Of a DNA stretch of 64,000 nt, positions 35,792 to 46,442 are shown piece by piece. Below the pieces are notes generated by a model. It was not told the origin of the DNA. It searched no databases and saw nothing but the letters and a program-made list of their open reading frames with translations. The stretch covers positions 194,209 to 258,208 of the forward strand of contig SUWG01000001.1 in assembly GCA_015061625.1 (NCBI GenBank), read 5' to 3'. Source of the stretch: Lentisphaerota bacterium (GTDB lineage: Bacteria; Verrucomicrobiota; Lentisphaeria; Victivallales; Victivallaceae). The stretch's first letter is position 1. Every line of letters starts with the position of its first letter. The translations under genes were made by a program, and so were the position numbers.

Positions 35792-37846
35792 ATGGATATT
35801 TCAGTAAAAAGTCTGGCTAAAAAATATGGCGTTTCCGCCAGAGATATCATCCGCGAACTCAACGATCAGGGGTTCGATGATATCGCTGACGTGAATGATA
35901 TCATTCCGGAAGATTCGATCGAATTGGTCGAATCCTACTTCAATGACCTTTACGATACCGAGGAGATCGCCGCTCCCAAAAGCAAACGCGGCGGCAACAG
36001 CAAAAATCAGCGCAGTAAAGGGCAGGAAAAAAATATGCCCAAAAATAACGATTCCCGCCGCCAGAGCAGTTCGTCGGAAACCCCCGACAGCATCACTCTG
36101 CCCTCGCCGGTGATCGTTAAAGATCTGGCCGAAGCCCTCGGCAAACGCCCCAATGAGATCATTACCGAATTGATCAAACTCGGCGAATTGGCCGGTATCA
36201 ATCAGGCTGTCAGCGATGCCAATGCCAAAAAAATCTGCTCGGCAATGGGCGTGGAACTGACTTTCGGTGCCGCCCCCAAAGCGGCGGCCAAAGCCGCTCC
36301 GGTGAAAAAAGTCCAGCCGGTCGATCCGGCAATGCTCAAGGAACGCCCCCCGGTGGTGACCTTTATGGGTCACGTCGATCACGGCAAAACCTCGTTGCAG
36401 GATAAGGTGCGCCACACCAACGTCACCGCCGGTGAAGCCGGTGCCATTACCCAGCATATCGGCGCATCATCAGTAAAATTCAACGGCAAGGATATCACCT
36501 TTATCGACACTCCGGGACACGCTGCCTTTTCCAAAATGCGCGCCCGCGGTGCCGACTGCACGGATATCGTGGTGCTGGTGGTTTCCGCCGCAGAAGGTTT
36601 CAAACCGCAAACCGTCGAAGCGATGAATCATGCTCTGGGCGCCAAAGTCCCCATCATCGTGGCGATCAATAAGATCGATCTGCCGGAAGCCGATCCGGAT
36701 AAGATCCTGCTCCATATGCAGCAGAACGGCCTGACCAGTGAGGACTGGGGCGGCGATGTCGGCACGGTGCGGGTTTCCGCCAAGACCGGTGAAGGTATCC
36801 CCGATCTTCTGGAGCGTATTCTGCTGGAAGCGCAGATGCTCGAACTCAAAGCCAACCCCAAAGGCACTGCCGACGGCGTGGTGCTGGAAGCGCAGTTGGA
36901 ACAGGGCTTCGGCCCCACCGCCCATGTGCTTATTCAGGATGGCACACTCAAAGTCGGTGATATCGCTCTCTGCGGCGAACACTACGGCCGCATCCGCACT
37001 TTGATCAACGACAAGGGCGAAAGAGTCAAATCGGTGCCGCCGGGTTTCCCGGTGAAGATCGTCGGACTTTCCGGTATTCCGGAAGCCGGTGACCACCTGG
37101 AGATCTGTTCATCCGACAAAGAGGCCCGTCAGATCGCCGCCGAAAGACTGGCGGTCAAACGGCAGGAAACTCTGGCCAGCAGTGCGATAAGTTCCGCCGA
37201 AGACCTTTTCAGCAAACTTAATAAGGACGAAGTCAATTCGCTCAATATCATCATCAAATCCGACGTGCGCGGTTCCGGTGAGGCCATTGCACAGTCGCTG
37301 GAGCAGCTTCCCAACGAAAAGATCAAGGCTTCCGTGGTTGCCAACGGGGTCGGCCCCATCAGCGAAAGCGATATCGACCTTGCCGCCGCCACCAATTCGC
37401 TGGTGGTCGGTTTCCACGTCAGGGTCAATCCCGGTGTGAATGATCTGGCGAAAAAGCGGGGCGTGGAGATCCGCCTTTACAGCATCATCTATGAATTGCT
37501 GGAAGATATCACCGACGCTCTGGCCGGTAAACTTGAGCCGGAACGCAAAGAGAAGATCACCGGAGAGGCCAGAATCCTCCAGATCTTTGAATTGAGCAAA
37601 GGGCCGAAAATCTGCGGTTGCCGGGTCAATTCCGGCAGTGTCAGGGTCGGTTCCAAAGCGCGGGTCTGGCGCAACCGGGAACTCATCTACAACGGCGAAG
37701 TCGTCAGTCTGCGCCACTTCAAAGATGATGTCCGGGAGGTCAAAGCCGGTCTGGAATGCGGTATCCGCCTGGATAACTTTGCCGACTTTATCGAAAATGA
37801 TGAGATCGAATTGTACGAAATCGAATACAGGAAAGCAACTTTGTAA
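35792..37846 (+). CDS. infB: Translation initiation factor IF-2
   Basis: 684 residues, short for the family because the variable N-terminal linker is brief. An IF2-N motif region ([20 protein letters not shown]), a basic linker, a second IF2-N copy, then the GTPase domain with G1 [12 protein letters not shown]3 [12 protein letters not shown] and G4 NKIDLPEAD, and the C-terminal beta-barrels. It recruits initiator tRNA to the 30S subunit. AAGGAGG lies before the start; rbfA begins on the base after its stop codon. Confidence 0.97.
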   Translation: MDISVKSLAKKYGVSARDIIRELNDQGFDDIADVNDIIPEDSIELVESYFNDLYDTEEIAAPKSKRGGNSKNQRSKGQEKNMPKNNDSRRQSSSSETPDSITLPSPVIVKDLAEALGKRPNEIITELIKLGELAGINQAVSDANAKKICSAMGVELTFGAAPKAAAKAAPVKKVQPVDPAMLKERPPVVTFMGHVDHGKTSLQDKVRHTNVTAGEAGAITQHIGASSVKFNGKDITFIDTPGHAAFSKMRARGADCTDIVVLVVSAAEGFKPQTVEAMNHALGAKVPIIVAINKIDLPEADPDKILLHMQQNGLTSEDWGGDVGTVRVSAKTGEGIPDLLERILLEAQMLELKANPKGTADGVVLEAQLEQGFGPTAHVLIQDGTLKVGDIALCGEHYGRIRTLINDKGERVKSVPPGFPVKIVGLSGIPEAGDHLEICSSDKEARQIAAERLAVKRQETLASSAISSAEDLFSKLNKDEVNSLNIIIKSDVRGSGEAIAQSLEQLPNEKIKASVVANGVGPISESDIDLAAATNSLVVGFHVRVNPGVNDLAKKRGVEIRLYSIIYELLEDITDALAGKLEPERKEKITGEARILQIFELSKGPKICGCRVNSGSVRVGSKARVWRNRELIYNGEVVSLRHFKDDVREVKAGLECGIRLDNFADFIENDEIELYEIEYRKATL

Positions 37847-38197
37847 ATGGCAGAAAAAGTAGACCGGTTGACCAGAGTCAACGAATTGATCAAACGGGAA
37901 TTGGCCAACTATCTGGAAAAATTCCCCGTCGAAGCGGCCGAAAATATGCTGGTATCCATTACGGAAGTGAATACCAGCGTGGATCTGCGCAACGCCACGG
38001 TGTCGATCAGCATTTTCGGCGGCAAAAACAGCAACCGGGCGGAAGTTTTCAAAGAGTTGAATTCCAAACGGAGCGATATGCAGAGAGTTCTGGCGCGCAC
38101 GCTGGCATTCAAACACACCCCGGTATTGGCCTTTAAACCTGACCGCCGTCTGGAAATGGGCGACCGGGTGCTGGCTTTGCTGAATGATCCGGAGTAA
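37847..38197 (+). CDS. rbfA: 30S ribosome-binding factor A
   Basis: 116 residues, normal length for the KH-like RbfA fold. Family features include the N-terminal helix TRVNELIKRELANYLEKF, the central strand VSITEVNTSVDLRNATVSI and LNSKRSDMQRVLARTLAFKHTPVLAF. It acts in 16S rRNA 5'-end maturation and cold adaptation. It starts directly after the infB stop codon, the classical nusA-infB-rbfA order. Confidence 0.93.
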   Translation: MAEKVDRLTRVNELIKRELANYLEKFPVEAAENMLVSITEVNTSVDLRNATVSISIFGGKNSNRAEVFKELNSKRSDMQRVLARTLAFKHTPVLAFKPDRRLEMGDRVLALLNDPE

Positions 38198-38203
38198 GAA
38201 ATA

Positions 38204-39208
38204 ATGAGCAACACCCACGCCTGTTCTGCGATCGCCGCCAGACTGATGATGGCCGGAAAAGTTCTGCTGCTGACCCATCAGCGGCCGGATGGCGATGCGC
38301 TGGGCAGTACTTTCGGTATGCGGGAATTTCTCCGGGGCAACGGCATTGCCGCTGATGTATTGATCCCCGGCGCACTGCCCCGCCGTTACGAGGAACTTTG
38401 CAAAGATCATTTGAACCGGGTCTTTCCGGCGGAATTAGCTTCGTATGACCTTTTCTGTGCGCTGGATTGCGCCAATGCCGCCCGTCTGGGCAGCGGTGAA
38501 GAATTTTCCGCCGATGATCTGCGGGGGAAAAATTTTATCTGTATCGACCATCACGGCGGCAATACACTTGCAGCCGATGAATCGTGGATCGATGCCGGTT
38601 GCGGCAGTACCTGTCAGATGGTGATGGAGTTGATCAGTTTTCTCAATCAGCCCATCAATCCGGCGGGAGCGACCTATCTGCTTACCGGCATGATGACAGA
38701 TACGGGCTGTTTCTGTTTTTCCAACACGTCGGGCAGCGTATTGCGGGCGGCGGCGTTGGCGGCGGATTACGGGGCGGATATCGAGAAGATCGCCAATCAG
38801 GTATTTTTCAACAAGCCCTTGAAGCAGTTGAGATTTGAAGCCGATCTGGTGGAAAATGCCTTGAAAATCGAATGCAGCGGACAATTTGCCTATGCCTGTA
38901 TCACCGATGAATTGCTGGCGAAATATGATTTTGATCTGCGTGAGGATGAGGGTTTGATCGACATTCTGCGGTCGATCGAAGGAGTGACTGTGGCGATGCT
39001 GGCGCACCGCCGTCCGGATGGCTGGCGGATTTCGTTGCGCAGTAAGGATTCCGGATTTCCGGTGCGTCCGGTGGCGATGAAATTCGGCGGCGGCGGTCAC
39101 GATCTGGCGGCGGGATGCACCATCGACCTGCCGGATTTTGCCGACGTGGAAGCGGCGATCCTGCCGGAAATACAAAAACTTCTTACCATCGGAGCCCTGG
39201 AAAAATAA
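38204..39208 (+). CDS. nrnA: Bifunctional oligoribonuclease / pAp phosphatase (DHH-DHHA1)
   Basis: 334 residues. DHH-family metal motifs: HQRPDGDALGS near residue 27, ALDCANAARLG, IDHHGGN near residue 110, and the DHHA1 substrate motif GGGGHDLAAG near residue 288. NrnA-type enzymes degrade short RNA oligonucleotides and dephosphorylate pAp. It follows rbfA by 6 bases, a common gene order (infB-rbfA-nrnA), and its stop is directly followed by the nfo start codon. Confidence 0.92.
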   Translation: MSNTHACSAIAARLMMAGKVLLLTHQRPDGDALGSTFGMREFLRGNGIAADVLIPGALPRRYEELCKDHLNRVFPAELASYDLFCALDCANAARLGSGEEFSADDLRGKNFICIDHHGGNTLAADESWIDAGCGSTCQMVMELISFLNQPINPAGATYLLTGMMTDTGCFCFSNTSGSVLRAAALAADYGADIEKIANQVFFNKPLKQLRFEADLVENALKIECSGQFAYACITDELLAKYDFDLREDEGLIDILRSIEGVTVAMLAHRRPDGWRISLRSKDSGFPVRPVAMKFGGGGHDLAAGCTIDLPDFADVEAAILPEIQKLLTIGALEK

Positions 39209-40048
39209 ATGAAATTTATCGGTCCGCACGTTTCCATTTCCGGCGGCGTGGAAAACGCCCCAGTCAATGCCGCCAAATTGAATGCTTCCGGCTTTGCCAT
39301 GTTCACCAAGAATCAACGGCAGTGGAGCGCACCGCCGATCTCCGCTGAATCCGCAGAAAAATTCAAAGCCAACTGCCGTCAGCATGGTTACACCCCCGAT
39401 ATGATCCTGCCCCATGACAGTTATCTGATCAATTTGGGGCAGCCCGATCCGGTCAAACGTGCCAATGCCGTCAAAGCCTTTATTGACGAATTGGAGCGTT
39501 GCCGCACTCTGGGCTTGACCATGCTCAATTTCCACCCCGGCAGTCATTTGAAACTGGTTTCTGAAAGTGAAGGGTGTGAACTTATCGCCCGGAGCGTCCG
39601 CACCGCCCTTAATGAAGTGCCCGATGTGTGCGCTGTTTTTGAAAATACCGCCGGTCAGGGCAGTAATCTCGGCTATAAGTTTGAACAACTTGCCGCCATG
39701 ATCGAAATGGTCGGCATCCCTGAACGCACCGGGGTATGCATCGACACCTGTCACGCTTTCGCCGCCGGATATGATTTATCCACTGCAGAAAGTTTCGACA
39801 AGTGTTTTGAGGAATTTGACCGCCTGATCGGCATGAAGTTCCTGCGCGGGATGCATCTGAATGATTCCAAAGGAGTGCTTGCCGGTCATCTCGACCGCCA
39901 CGCCCCGCTCGGTCAGGGAACTCTGGGCATGGCGGTCTTTGAAAAAATCGCTCAAGACAAACGGTTTGAGAATATTCCACTCATTCTCGAAACTCCGGAT
40001 GAGTCACTCTGGGCAGCTGAAATCAGCACGTTGCGGAATTTGAACTGA
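39209..40048 (+). CDS. nfo: Deoxyribonuclease IV (endonuclease IV, AP endonuclease)
   Basis: 279 residues, standard length. A TIM-barrel enzyme with three metal ions that cuts DNA 5' of abasic sites. Metal ligands are in HVSISGGVENAP, NFHPGSHL, ENTAGQGSNLGYKFE, CIDTCHAFAAGYDL, HLNDSKGVLAGHLDRHAPL and LILETPDE. It starts on the base after the nrnA stop. It ends 21 bases from the convergent clpB gene with no clear terminator. Confidence 0.95.
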   Translation: MKFIGPHVSISGGVENAPVNAAKLNASGFAMFTKNQRQWSAPPISAESAEKFKANCRQHGYTPDMILPHDSYLINLGQPDPVKRANAVKAFIDELERCRTLGLTMLNFHPGSHLKLVSESEGCELIARSVRTALNEVPDVCAVFENTAGQGSNLGYKFEQLAAMIEMVGIPERTGVCIDTCHAFAAGYDLSTAESFDKCFEEFDRLIGMKFLRGMHLNDSKGVLAGHLDRHAPLGQGTLGMAVFEKIAQDKRFENIPLILETPDESLWAAEISTLRNLN

Positions 40049-40069
40049 ATAGTTCCCTCTTCCGGCAGG

Positions 40070-42661
40070 TCACTGCTGAAGTGTTGTCCTGAATTCCAGT
40101 GCCTCACCGCCTGCGACCGCTTCGACTTTCATACCGGAAGCGATCTCTCCGGCAATGATTTTGCGGGATAAGGGCGTTTCCAGCAGCCGGATGACCGCCC
40201 GTTTGAGCGGCCGTGCGCCGAAATCCGGATCATATCCCGCCGAGGCGATAAAGTCGCACGCTTCATCACTCACGCTCAAATCGATGCCGTTTTCCTGCAA
40301 TCTGGCACTTAATTTACCGATCTGGATTTTGGCGATCCGGCGCAATTCCTCACGGGTGAGCGAATGGAATATGAGTGTTTCATCGATCCGGTTGAGGAAT
40401 TCCGGCCGGAAGTAACGGCGCAATTCCAGATTGAGCAGATCTTTGAGTTTCTCCTCATCTTTGCCGCCGCTTTCCAGGATCATGCTGCTGCCCAGATTGC
40501 TGGTCATGATGATAATGGTGTTTTTGAAGTTCACCGTTCTGCCCTGTGAATCCGTCACCCGGCCGTCTTCCAATATCTGCAACAGGATATTGAAAACATC
40601 CGCATGGGCCTTTTCGATCTCATCAAACAGCACCACCGCATAAGGACGGCGGCGGACGGCTTCAGTAAGTTGACCGCCTTCCTCGTATCCCACATATCCC
40701 GGAGGCGCACCGATGAGCCGGGAAACGCTGAATTTTTCCATATATTCAGACATATCGATCCGGATCATGGCTCTTTCATCATCGAATAACTGTTTGGCCA
40801 GAGTTCTGGCCAACTCCGTTTTACCCACCCCGGTAGGGCCGAGGAAAATGAAACTGGCTATCGGCCGATCCGGATCGTGCAGTCCGGCTCTCGCCCGCAA
40901 GACCGCATCGCTGACCGCATTTACGGCCTCATTCTGACCGATCACGCTGCGATGCAGGGATTCTGCCAGAGTGAGCAGTTTTTCCTTTTCACTCTGAACC
41001 AGTTTCGTTACCGGGATATGCGTCCAACGGCTGATGATACGGGCGATATCCTCCTCATCGACTTCCTCTTTGAGCATTCTTTCGCCATGACTTTTCTGCA
41101 TTGCCGCTTCGGCGGCGGCGAGGTCGCTTTCCAGCCGGGGGATGACTCCGTGGCGCAATTCGGCGGCTTTTTCCAGATCGTAGGAGCGTTCGGCTTTTTC
41201 CAGTTGACCTTTGGCCAGATCGAGTGCTTCCCGGCAGTCACGCAACTTGCCGATAGCCTGTTTTTCACTATCGTAACGGGCCTGAAGGGCCTTGCCCGCT
41301 TCCCGCAATTCGGCGGCTTCCTTTTCCAACGCCTCTTTGCGGCGGATACCGGCGGCATCTTTTTCGTTGCGCAAACTGGTCAATTCGATCTCCAGCTGCA
41401 TAAGTTTGCGGCGGTTTTCATCCAACTCCAGCGGACTGCTTTCGATCCCGGTGCGCAAGGCGGCGGCGGCTTCATCGACCAGATCGATCGCCTTATCCGG
41501 CAGAAACCGCTCGGAAATGTACTTATCCGACAACACTGCCGCCGCCACCAATGCACTGTCTTTGATGCGGATGCCGTGGTGCAATTCGTAACGTTCTTTC
41601 AGACCGCGCAAGATGGAAATGGTATCTTCCACGCTGGGCGGTTCGACCAGCACCGACTGGAATCTGCGCTCCAAAGCGGCATCTTTTTCAATATATTTGC
41701 GGTATTCATCCAGCGTGGTCGCCCCGATGCAGTGCAATTCGCCGCGGGCGAGCATGGGTTTGAGCAGATTTCCGGCATCCATGGAACCATCCCCGCCGCC
41801 GGCTCCGACCACGGTATGCAGTTCATCGATGAAAAGAATTATTCTGCCCTCACCGGCGGTGACTTCTTTGAGAACGGCTTTGAGTCTTTCCTCAAATTCG
41901 CCCCGGAATTTCGCCCCGGCGATCAATGCCCCCATATCCAGTGCGGCAATGGTGCGGTCTTTCAGACTTTCCGGCACGTCGCCGGAAACCACCCGGCGCG
42001 CCAGCCCTTCGACGATGGCAGTTTTGCCCACCCCCGGTTCACCGATCAGCACCGGATTGTTTTTGGTACGCCGGGAAAGGATCTGGATGACCCGGCGGAT
42101 CTCCTCATCCCGGCCGATGACCGGATCAAGTTTATCCATCCGCGCCATCTGGGTAAGGTCACGGGAATATTTTTTCAAGGCTTCAAAGGTCGCTTCGGGT
42201 TCCGGGGAAGTGACCCGCTGATTGCCGCGCAAAGTCTGCAAAGTCTGCAGAATTTTTTCCGCATCCAAACCGGCATTGGCCAACAGTTTGGCCGCCTGAC
42301 CGCCATCAGTGGCCAACGCCAGAAAGAGGTGTTCCACGCTGACATATTCATCACCCATCTCTCCGGCCTTTTTCATGGCGGTATTGAGCAGAGAAGTGAA
42401 TGCTTTTGATAATTTCACTTCCTGATCGCTCTGCCCCTCAACGCGCGGCAAAGAGGCCAAAGCGGTGGAGATCCGGCCATTGAAAAGTTCCGGATCGATG
42501 TGGTGCTGGGAAAAAATGGAATTGACCAGATTTTCCTTATCCTCAAGCAAAGCGGCCAAAAGATGCAAAGGGGATAACTCCAGGTGATTGGCACTTTCAG
42601 CGAGCGATTTGGCGTTGAAAAGTGCTTCGCGGCTTTTAGTAGTGAATTTTTCGATGTTCAT
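40070..42661 (-). CDS. clpB: ATP-dependent disaggregase ClpB
   Basis: 863 residues. Two N-terminal Clp repeats ([28 protein letters not shown]), first AAA domain with Walker [14 protein letters not shown] and Walker [11 protein letters not shown], a long middle coiled coil (about residues 400-535) that distinguishes ClpB from ClpA/C, then second AAA domain with [13 protein letters not shown] and [11 protein letters not shown]. It rescues aggregated proteins with DnaK. No CIRCE element was recognised upstream. Single gene, transcribed from the 42.66-42.95 kb region. Confidence 0.97.
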   Translation of the reverse strand: MNIEKFTTKSREALFNAKSLAESANHLELSPLHLLAALLEDKENLVNSIFSQHHIDPELFNGRISTALASLPRVEGQSDQEVKLSKAFTSLLNTAMKKAGEMGDEYVSVEHLFLALATDGGQAAKLLANAGLDAEKILQTLQTLRGNQRVTSPEPEATFEALKKYSRDLTQMARMDKLDPVIGRDEEIRRVIQILSRRTKNNPVLIGEPGVGKTAIVEGLARRVVSGDVPESLKDRTIAALDMGALIAGAKFRGEFEERLKAVLKEVTAGEGRIILFIDELHTVVGAGGGDGSMDAGNLLKPMLARGELHCIGATTLDEYRKYIEKDAALERRFQSVLVEPPSVEDTISILRGLKERYELHHGIRIKDSALVAAAVLSDKYISERFLPDKAIDLVDEAAAALRTGIESSPLELDENRRKLMQLEIELTSLRNEKDAAGIRRKEALEKEAAELREAGKALQARYDSEKQAIGKLRDCREALDLAKGQLEKAERSYDLEKAAELRHGVIPRLESDLAAAEAAMQKSHGERMLKEEVDEEDIARIISRWTHIPVTKLVQSEKEKLLTLAESLHRSVIGQNEAVNAVSDAVLRARAGLHDPDRPIASFIFLGPTGVGKTELARTLAKQLFDDERAMIRIDMSEYMEKFSVSRLIGAPPGYVGYEEGGQLTEAVRRRPYAVVLFDEIEKAHADVFNILLQILEDGRVTDSQGRTVNFKNTIIIMTSNLGSSMILESGGKDEEKLKDLLNLELRRYFRPEFLNRIDETLIFHSLTREELRRIAKIQIGKLSARLQENGIDLSVSDEACDFIASAGYDPDFGARPLKRAVIRLLETPLSRKIIAGEIASGMKVEAVAGGEALEFRTTLQQ

Positions 42662-42857
42662 ATTTTTTTTCTCCTTTCATAATATCAGTATATCAGTAAG
42701 AAATCTAACCAGCACCGGTTGCAAACAGGCCTTTCTCTCCGTCATTGTCCGCCGGAAGGTCTGTACTGTATTCATAACCGGACGGGCGTTGCTTTCCATA
42801 TTTCCATTTATAATACAAGCAATTTCTGTGCCGACTGTAATTTTCAGCACAGAAAAC

Positions 42858-42917
42858 TTGAAAAAGATGGTGTGTCAGTGTATATTTATGACCCGGCAGC
42901 GTGTCATAAATACACAC
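42858..42917 (+). promoter_or_regulatory. Promoter with long palindrome over the -10 region
   Basis: TTGAAA (42858-42863), 17 bp, TATATT (42881-42886). GTGTATATTTATGAC (42878-42892) and GTCATAAATACACAC (42903-42917) form an inverted repeat (14 of 15 pairs) around a 10-base centre. Because the likely transcription start falls in the centre, the palindrome should act as a DNA operator rather than an RNA hairpin. Confidence 0.65.
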
Positions 42918-42948
42918 CTCGGCCGTTGAGGAGAAAGAAGTAAATATT

Positions 42949-43761
42949 ATGGAATTCATCACGATCACCAGCGCACAGAATCCGGCGGTGAAACATCTGG
43001 TAAAATTGCGTGACCGCCGTACCCGTGACAAAGAAAATCTGACCATTCTGGAAGGTTACCGCGAATTGACCCGTTCTCTGGAATACGGCATGGAGTTGAT
43101 CGAGTGTTTCTTCTCCCCGGAACACTTCCTCGGCAGCAACGAATATCCGCTGTTGGAAAAAATCGCCGCTTCCGGAATAAAAGTGACCCGGCTCGCTCCG
43201 CATCTGCTGGAAAAAGTCACCTACCGCGACCGGCCGGAAGGTCTGCTGGCCGTGGCAAAAATGCGTTCTCACGGGCTGGAAAAACTGCCGGAATTCGATG
43301 CGCCGCTCTATCTGGTCGCAGAAACCATCGAAAAACCGGGCAATCTGGGTTCCATGCTCCGCAGTGCCGATGCCGCCGGGGCCGATGCGCTGATCGTCTG
43401 TGAACGTAAAACCGACCTCTACAATCCCAACGTCATCCGTGCCAGCACCGGAGCGATATTCTCCGTGCCGGTGGCGGTTTGCGATAATGAATCCGCCATG
43501 CGTTACCTCAAGGAACGCAATATCAGGATCCTCGCCGCCACGCCGCATACCGACTTCAAATATACCGATGTCGATCTCACACAGGGTGTTGCCATCGTCG
43601 TCGGTGCCGAACAGACCGGATTGACCGATTTCTGGATGGATCAGGCCGATTTGAAAGTGAATATCCCCATGCTGGGCAAAATCGATTCACTCAATGTCGC
43701 TTCCGCGGCTACGATCTTACTTTATGAAGCGGCAAGACAGAGAAATTTCAAAAAACGCTGA
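42949..43761 (+). CDS. SpoU/TrmH-family RNA 2'-O-methyltransferase
   Basis: 270 residues. The N-terminal substrate-binding domain (RRTRDKENLTILEGYRELT) and the SPOUT knot motifs: motif 1 EKPGNLGSMLRSADAAG, motif 2 IVVGAEQTGLTD, motif 3 IPMLGKIDSLNVASAATILLYE is split here as IPMLGKIDSLNVASAA. It methylates a ribose in rRNA or tRNA with AdoMet; the target nucleotide is not predictable. GAGGAGAAAG precedes the start. It is followed 17 bases later by aroF1, so the promoter at 42858 may drive the aromatic genes too. Confidence 0.9.
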   Translation: MEFITITSAQNPAVKHLVKLRDRRTRDKENLTILEGYRELTRSLEYGMELIECFFSPEHFLGSNEYPLLEKIAASGIKVTRLAPHLLEKVTYRDRPEGLLAVAKMRSHGLEKLPEFDAPLYLVAETIEKPGNLGSMLRSADAAGADALIVCERKTDLYNPNVIRASTGAIFSVPVAVCDNESAMRYLKERNIRILAATPHTDFKYTDVDLTQGVAIVVGAEQTGLTDFWMDQADLKVNIPMLGKIDSLNVASAATILLYEAARQRNFKKR

Positions 43762-43778
43762 ATTTTCAGAGGTAAATC

Positions 43779-44786
43779 ATGATAGTCATATTAAAGGAAA
43801 ATACTTCTGCTCAAGCCATGGAGCAGGTGGTCGGCAATTTCAAATCATTCGGTTTTGATGTCCATATTTCCCATGGAAGTACGCACACCATTCTGGGCTT
43901 GATCGGCGATACGGGCAAACTGGATATCGACCAGATCAAAATGTTTGAGTGTGTCGATGATGTCAAGCGCATTCAGGAACCATTCAAAAACGCCAACCGT
44001 AAATTTCATCCGCTGGATACGGTGGTCAAGGTAAAAGATGCCGTTATCGGCGGCGGGGGCATGACAGTGATCGCCGGACCGTGTTCCGTGGAAAGTGAAG
44101 AGCAGATCATCACCGTCGCCCGCAGTGTCAAGGCTTCCGGAGCAAAACTGCTCCGCGGCGGCGCATTCAAACCGCGCACTTCACCTTACGCATTTCAGGG
44201 GTTGCGCGAGGAGGGCATCCGTCTGCTGCTGGAAGCCAAAAAAGATACCGGATTACCCATCGTCACTGAAATCATGGATCTTTCCCAGCTGGATCTTTTT
44301 ACTGATGTGGATGTTATCCAGGTCGGGGCCAGAAATATGCAGAATTTTGAATTGCTCAAACAACTCGGCCACACCGATAAACCCATTCTGCTCAAACGCG
44401 GCTTGGCCAATACCTATCAGGAGTTGCTCATGAGTGCCGAATACATCATGGCTTTCGGCAATGAAAATGTCATTCTCTGTGAAAGAGGCATCCGCACTTT
44501 TGAAAATTACACCCGAAATACGCTGGATATTTCCGCCGTGCCGGTATTGAAAAAACTTTCCCACCTGCCGGTGATCGTCGATCCCAGTCACGCGGTCGGT
44601 TTTGCGGAATTCGTCATGCCGCTGTCACTTGCCGCCATCGCCGCCGGGGCCGACGGATTGATCATCGAAGTTCACAACAATCCATCATGCGCCCGGTGCG
44701 ACGGTATGCAAAGCCTTACGCCGGAAGCCTTTGACAAAACTGTAAAAAAATTGAACCGCCTTAAGGCCGCCTTGACCGAGGATTGA
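43779..44786 (+). CDS. aroF: 3-deoxy-D-arabino-heptulosonate 7-phosphate synthase, paralogue 1
   Basis: 335 residues. An N-terminal ferredoxin-like regulatory domain (residues 1-65), as in Thermotoga-type DAHP synthases where it binds aromatic amino acids, precedes the catalytic barrel with AGPCSVESEEQI, LLRGGAFKPRTSPYAFQG, KRGLANTYQELLMS and IVDPSHAVG. It joins PEP and erythrose 4-phosphate, the first shikimate step. The catalytic half is almost identical in DNA to the second copy at 48979, while the N-terminal domain is different. It is in an operon with chorismate mutase and aroA. Confidence 0.95.
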   Translation: MIVILKENTSAQAMEQVVGNFKSFGFDVHISHGSTHTILGLIGDTGKLDIDQIKMFECVDDVKRIQEPFKNANRKFHPLDTVVKVKDAVIGGGGMTVIAGPCSVESEEQIITVARSVKASGAKLLRGGAFKPRTSPYAFQGLREEGIRLLLEAKKDTGLPIVTEIMDLSQLDLFTDVDVIQVGARNMQNFELLKQLGHTDKPILLKRGLANTYQELLMSAEYIMAFGNENVILCERGIRTFENYTRNTLDISAVPVLKKLSHLPVIVDPSHAVGFAEFVMPLSLAAIAAGADGLIIEVHNNPSCARCDGMQSLTPEAFDKTVKKLNRLKAALTED

Positions 44787-44789
44787 AAT

Positions 44790-45074
44790 ATGGACGAAAC
44801 CAAATTGGCCGATGCCAGAAAAGAGATCGATGCTATCAATGCCCGGTTGACCGGTTTACTGGTCGAAAGAATGAAACAGGTCGATATCGTCGCCCAATGG
44901 AAACGGGAAAATAATATGCCGGTTTCCGTGCCGGAAAGAGAAGAGGCGATCATTGAAAAAGTCTGTTCGCAATGCGGCAGTGAATTTGCTCCGGAAGTCG
45001 AAAAGATATTCCGCGCAATATTCCGCGCCAGTTGCGAAAGAGAAGAACGGCTCATCCGGCAGGAGGAAAAATAA
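44790..45074 (+). CDS. aroQ: Chorismate mutase (AroQ class), stand-alone
   Basis: 94 residues, all helical. ARKEIDAINARLTGLLVERM carries the first-helix Arg and MKQVDIVAQWKRENNMPV the active-site Lys of AroQ enzymes; PEREEAIIEKV follows. It rearranges chorismate to prephenate. It begins 3 bases after aroF1; some DAHP synthases bind such a mutase for feedback control, so a complex is plausible but not shown. A Cys pair (CSQCGSEF) is unusual for the family. Confidence 0.85.
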   Translation: MDETKLADARKEIDAINARLTGLLVERMKQVDIVAQWKRENNMPVSVPEREEAIIEKVCSQCGSEFAPEVEKIFRAIFRASCEREERLIRQEEK

Positions 45075-45075
45075 G

Positions 45076-46341
45076 ATGAATTGGCTCGTTTCACCGGTAG
45101 ATGACCTGACCGGCAAAATCGCCGTTCCCGGTTCCAAAAGCCACACCATAAGGGCGGTGATCGCCGCTTTGCTCGGCAAGGGCACTTCATACATCCATGC
45201 GCCGCTTTACAGTGCCGATACCCGCAGTGCCCTCAATGCCGCCGGTAAATTGGGCGCAAAAATTTCTGAAACTCCGGAATTGTGGCAAATCACCGGATGC
45301 GGCAAATCTTTCACCACCCCCGACGGCCCGATCGATCTGGGCAATTCCGGAACCACCATGCGGATAATCACCGCCGCCGCCGCACTGGGAACCAAACCGG
45401 TCACTTTTGACGGCGATGAATCTCTGCGCACCCGGATCATGGCGGGTGAATTGGCCTCGTTGGCAACTCTGGGAGCCAAGTGTCAAAGCAGTAACGGCTT
45501 TGCGCCGCTTTCGGTATGCGGCCCATTGACCGGCGGTAAAGCCAAAGTCGATGGCACGACCAGCCAATATCTTACCGCATTGCTGATGGCCCTGCCGCTG
45601 GCACAGGGTGATTCGGAACTTGTTCTGGATTTCCTCAACGAAGCCGACTATGTGCGCATAACTCTGGATTGGCTTCAGCGGTGCGGTATCACTGTCAAAG
45701 TTTCCGGTGATCTGCTGCATTGTGAAATTCCCGGCAATCAGGAATATGCCGCCTTTGACCGGGTGATCCCGGCGGATTTTTCCACGGCGGCATTCCCGCT
45801 GGGGGCAGGATTGGTCGCCGGTAAGGAAGTGCGGATCGCCAATCTGGATTTTGATGATCTGCAGGGCGACAAACGGGTTTTCGATTATGCCCGGCAGATG
45901 AATGGTGATATTTCCATGGATAACGGCGATGTGGTCGTGCGCCGCTCGGCATTGACCGGAGGTGACTTCGACCTCAATGCCACTCCGGATGCCCTGCCGC
46001 TGATGGCGGTATTGGGATGTTATGCCCAAGGAGTTACCAAGTTGCTCAATGTGCCGCAAGCCAGACTTAAAGAGTGTGACCGGATCGCCGCCATGACCGC
46101 CGAACTGCGTAAAATGGGTGCCAAGATCACCGAATTGCCCGACGGCATGGTGATTTACGGCGGCAAAAAACTGCACGGCTGTCAGGTAAACAGTTACCAT
46201 GACCACCGGATCGCCATGGCTCTGACTGTCGCCGCCATGACTGCCGACGGCACAACTGAAATCATCGACGGCGATTGCTGTCAGGTAACTTATCCGGATT
46301 TCGCCGCCGACTTCCGGCGGCTCGGTGCGAAAATCGACTGA
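45076..46341 (+). CDS. aroA: 3-phosphoshikimate 1-carboxyvinyltransferase (EPSP synthase)
   Basis: 421 residues from the ATG at 45076 with AGGAGG upstream, directly after the aroQ stop. Family motifs: AVPGSKSHTIRAV at the N-terminus, DLGNSGTTMRI, TTSQYLTALLMALPLA, and near the end SYHDHRIAMALTVAA. It transfers enolpyruvate from PEP to shikimate 3-phosphate (step 6). Whether the enzyme is glyphosate-sensitive (class I or II) is not judged here. Confidence 0.95.
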   Translation: MNWLVSPVDDLTGKIAVPGSKSHTIRAVIAALLGKGTSYIHAPLYSADTRSALNAAGKLGAKISETPELWQITGCGKSFTTPDGPIDLGNSGTTMRIITAAAALGTKPVTFDGDESLRTRIMAGELASLATLGAKCQSSNGFAPLSVCGPLTGGKAKVDGTTSQYLTALLMALPLAQGDSELVLDFLNEADYVRITLDWLQRCGITVKVSGDLLHCEIPGNQEYAAFDRVIPADFSTAAFPLGAGLVAGKEVRIANLDFDDLQGDKRVFDYARQMNGDISMDNGDVVVRRSALTGGDFDLNATPDALPLMAVLGCYAQGVTKLLNVPQARLKECDRIAAMTAELRKMGAKITELPDGMVIYGGKKLHGCQVNSYHDHRIAMALTVAAMTADGTTEIIDGDCCQVTYPDFAADFRRLGAKID

Positions 46342-46377
46342 TTTTTCCGGTGTACAACCTCCGGTCAAAGCTTTCGT

Positions 46378-46410
46378 TTGAACGGAATTTGACACTATGT
46401 TATACAACAG
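46378..46410 (+). promoter_or_regulatory. Promoter and candidate operator of the sugar dehydrogenase/aldolase pair
   Basis: TTGAAC (46378-46383), 17 bp, TATACA (46401-46406). The imperfect palindrome TGTTATACAACA (46399-46410) covers the -10 and may be the site of a catabolic repressor. Confidence 0.5.
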
Positions 46411-46442
46411 TATGCAATATATGCAACCAAATGGAGAAATTT

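Noticed and set aside
40877..42409. 510-codon frame antisense to clpB
   Set aside because: clpB is unmistakable on the other strand; the antisense frame has no recognisable motif or start site.
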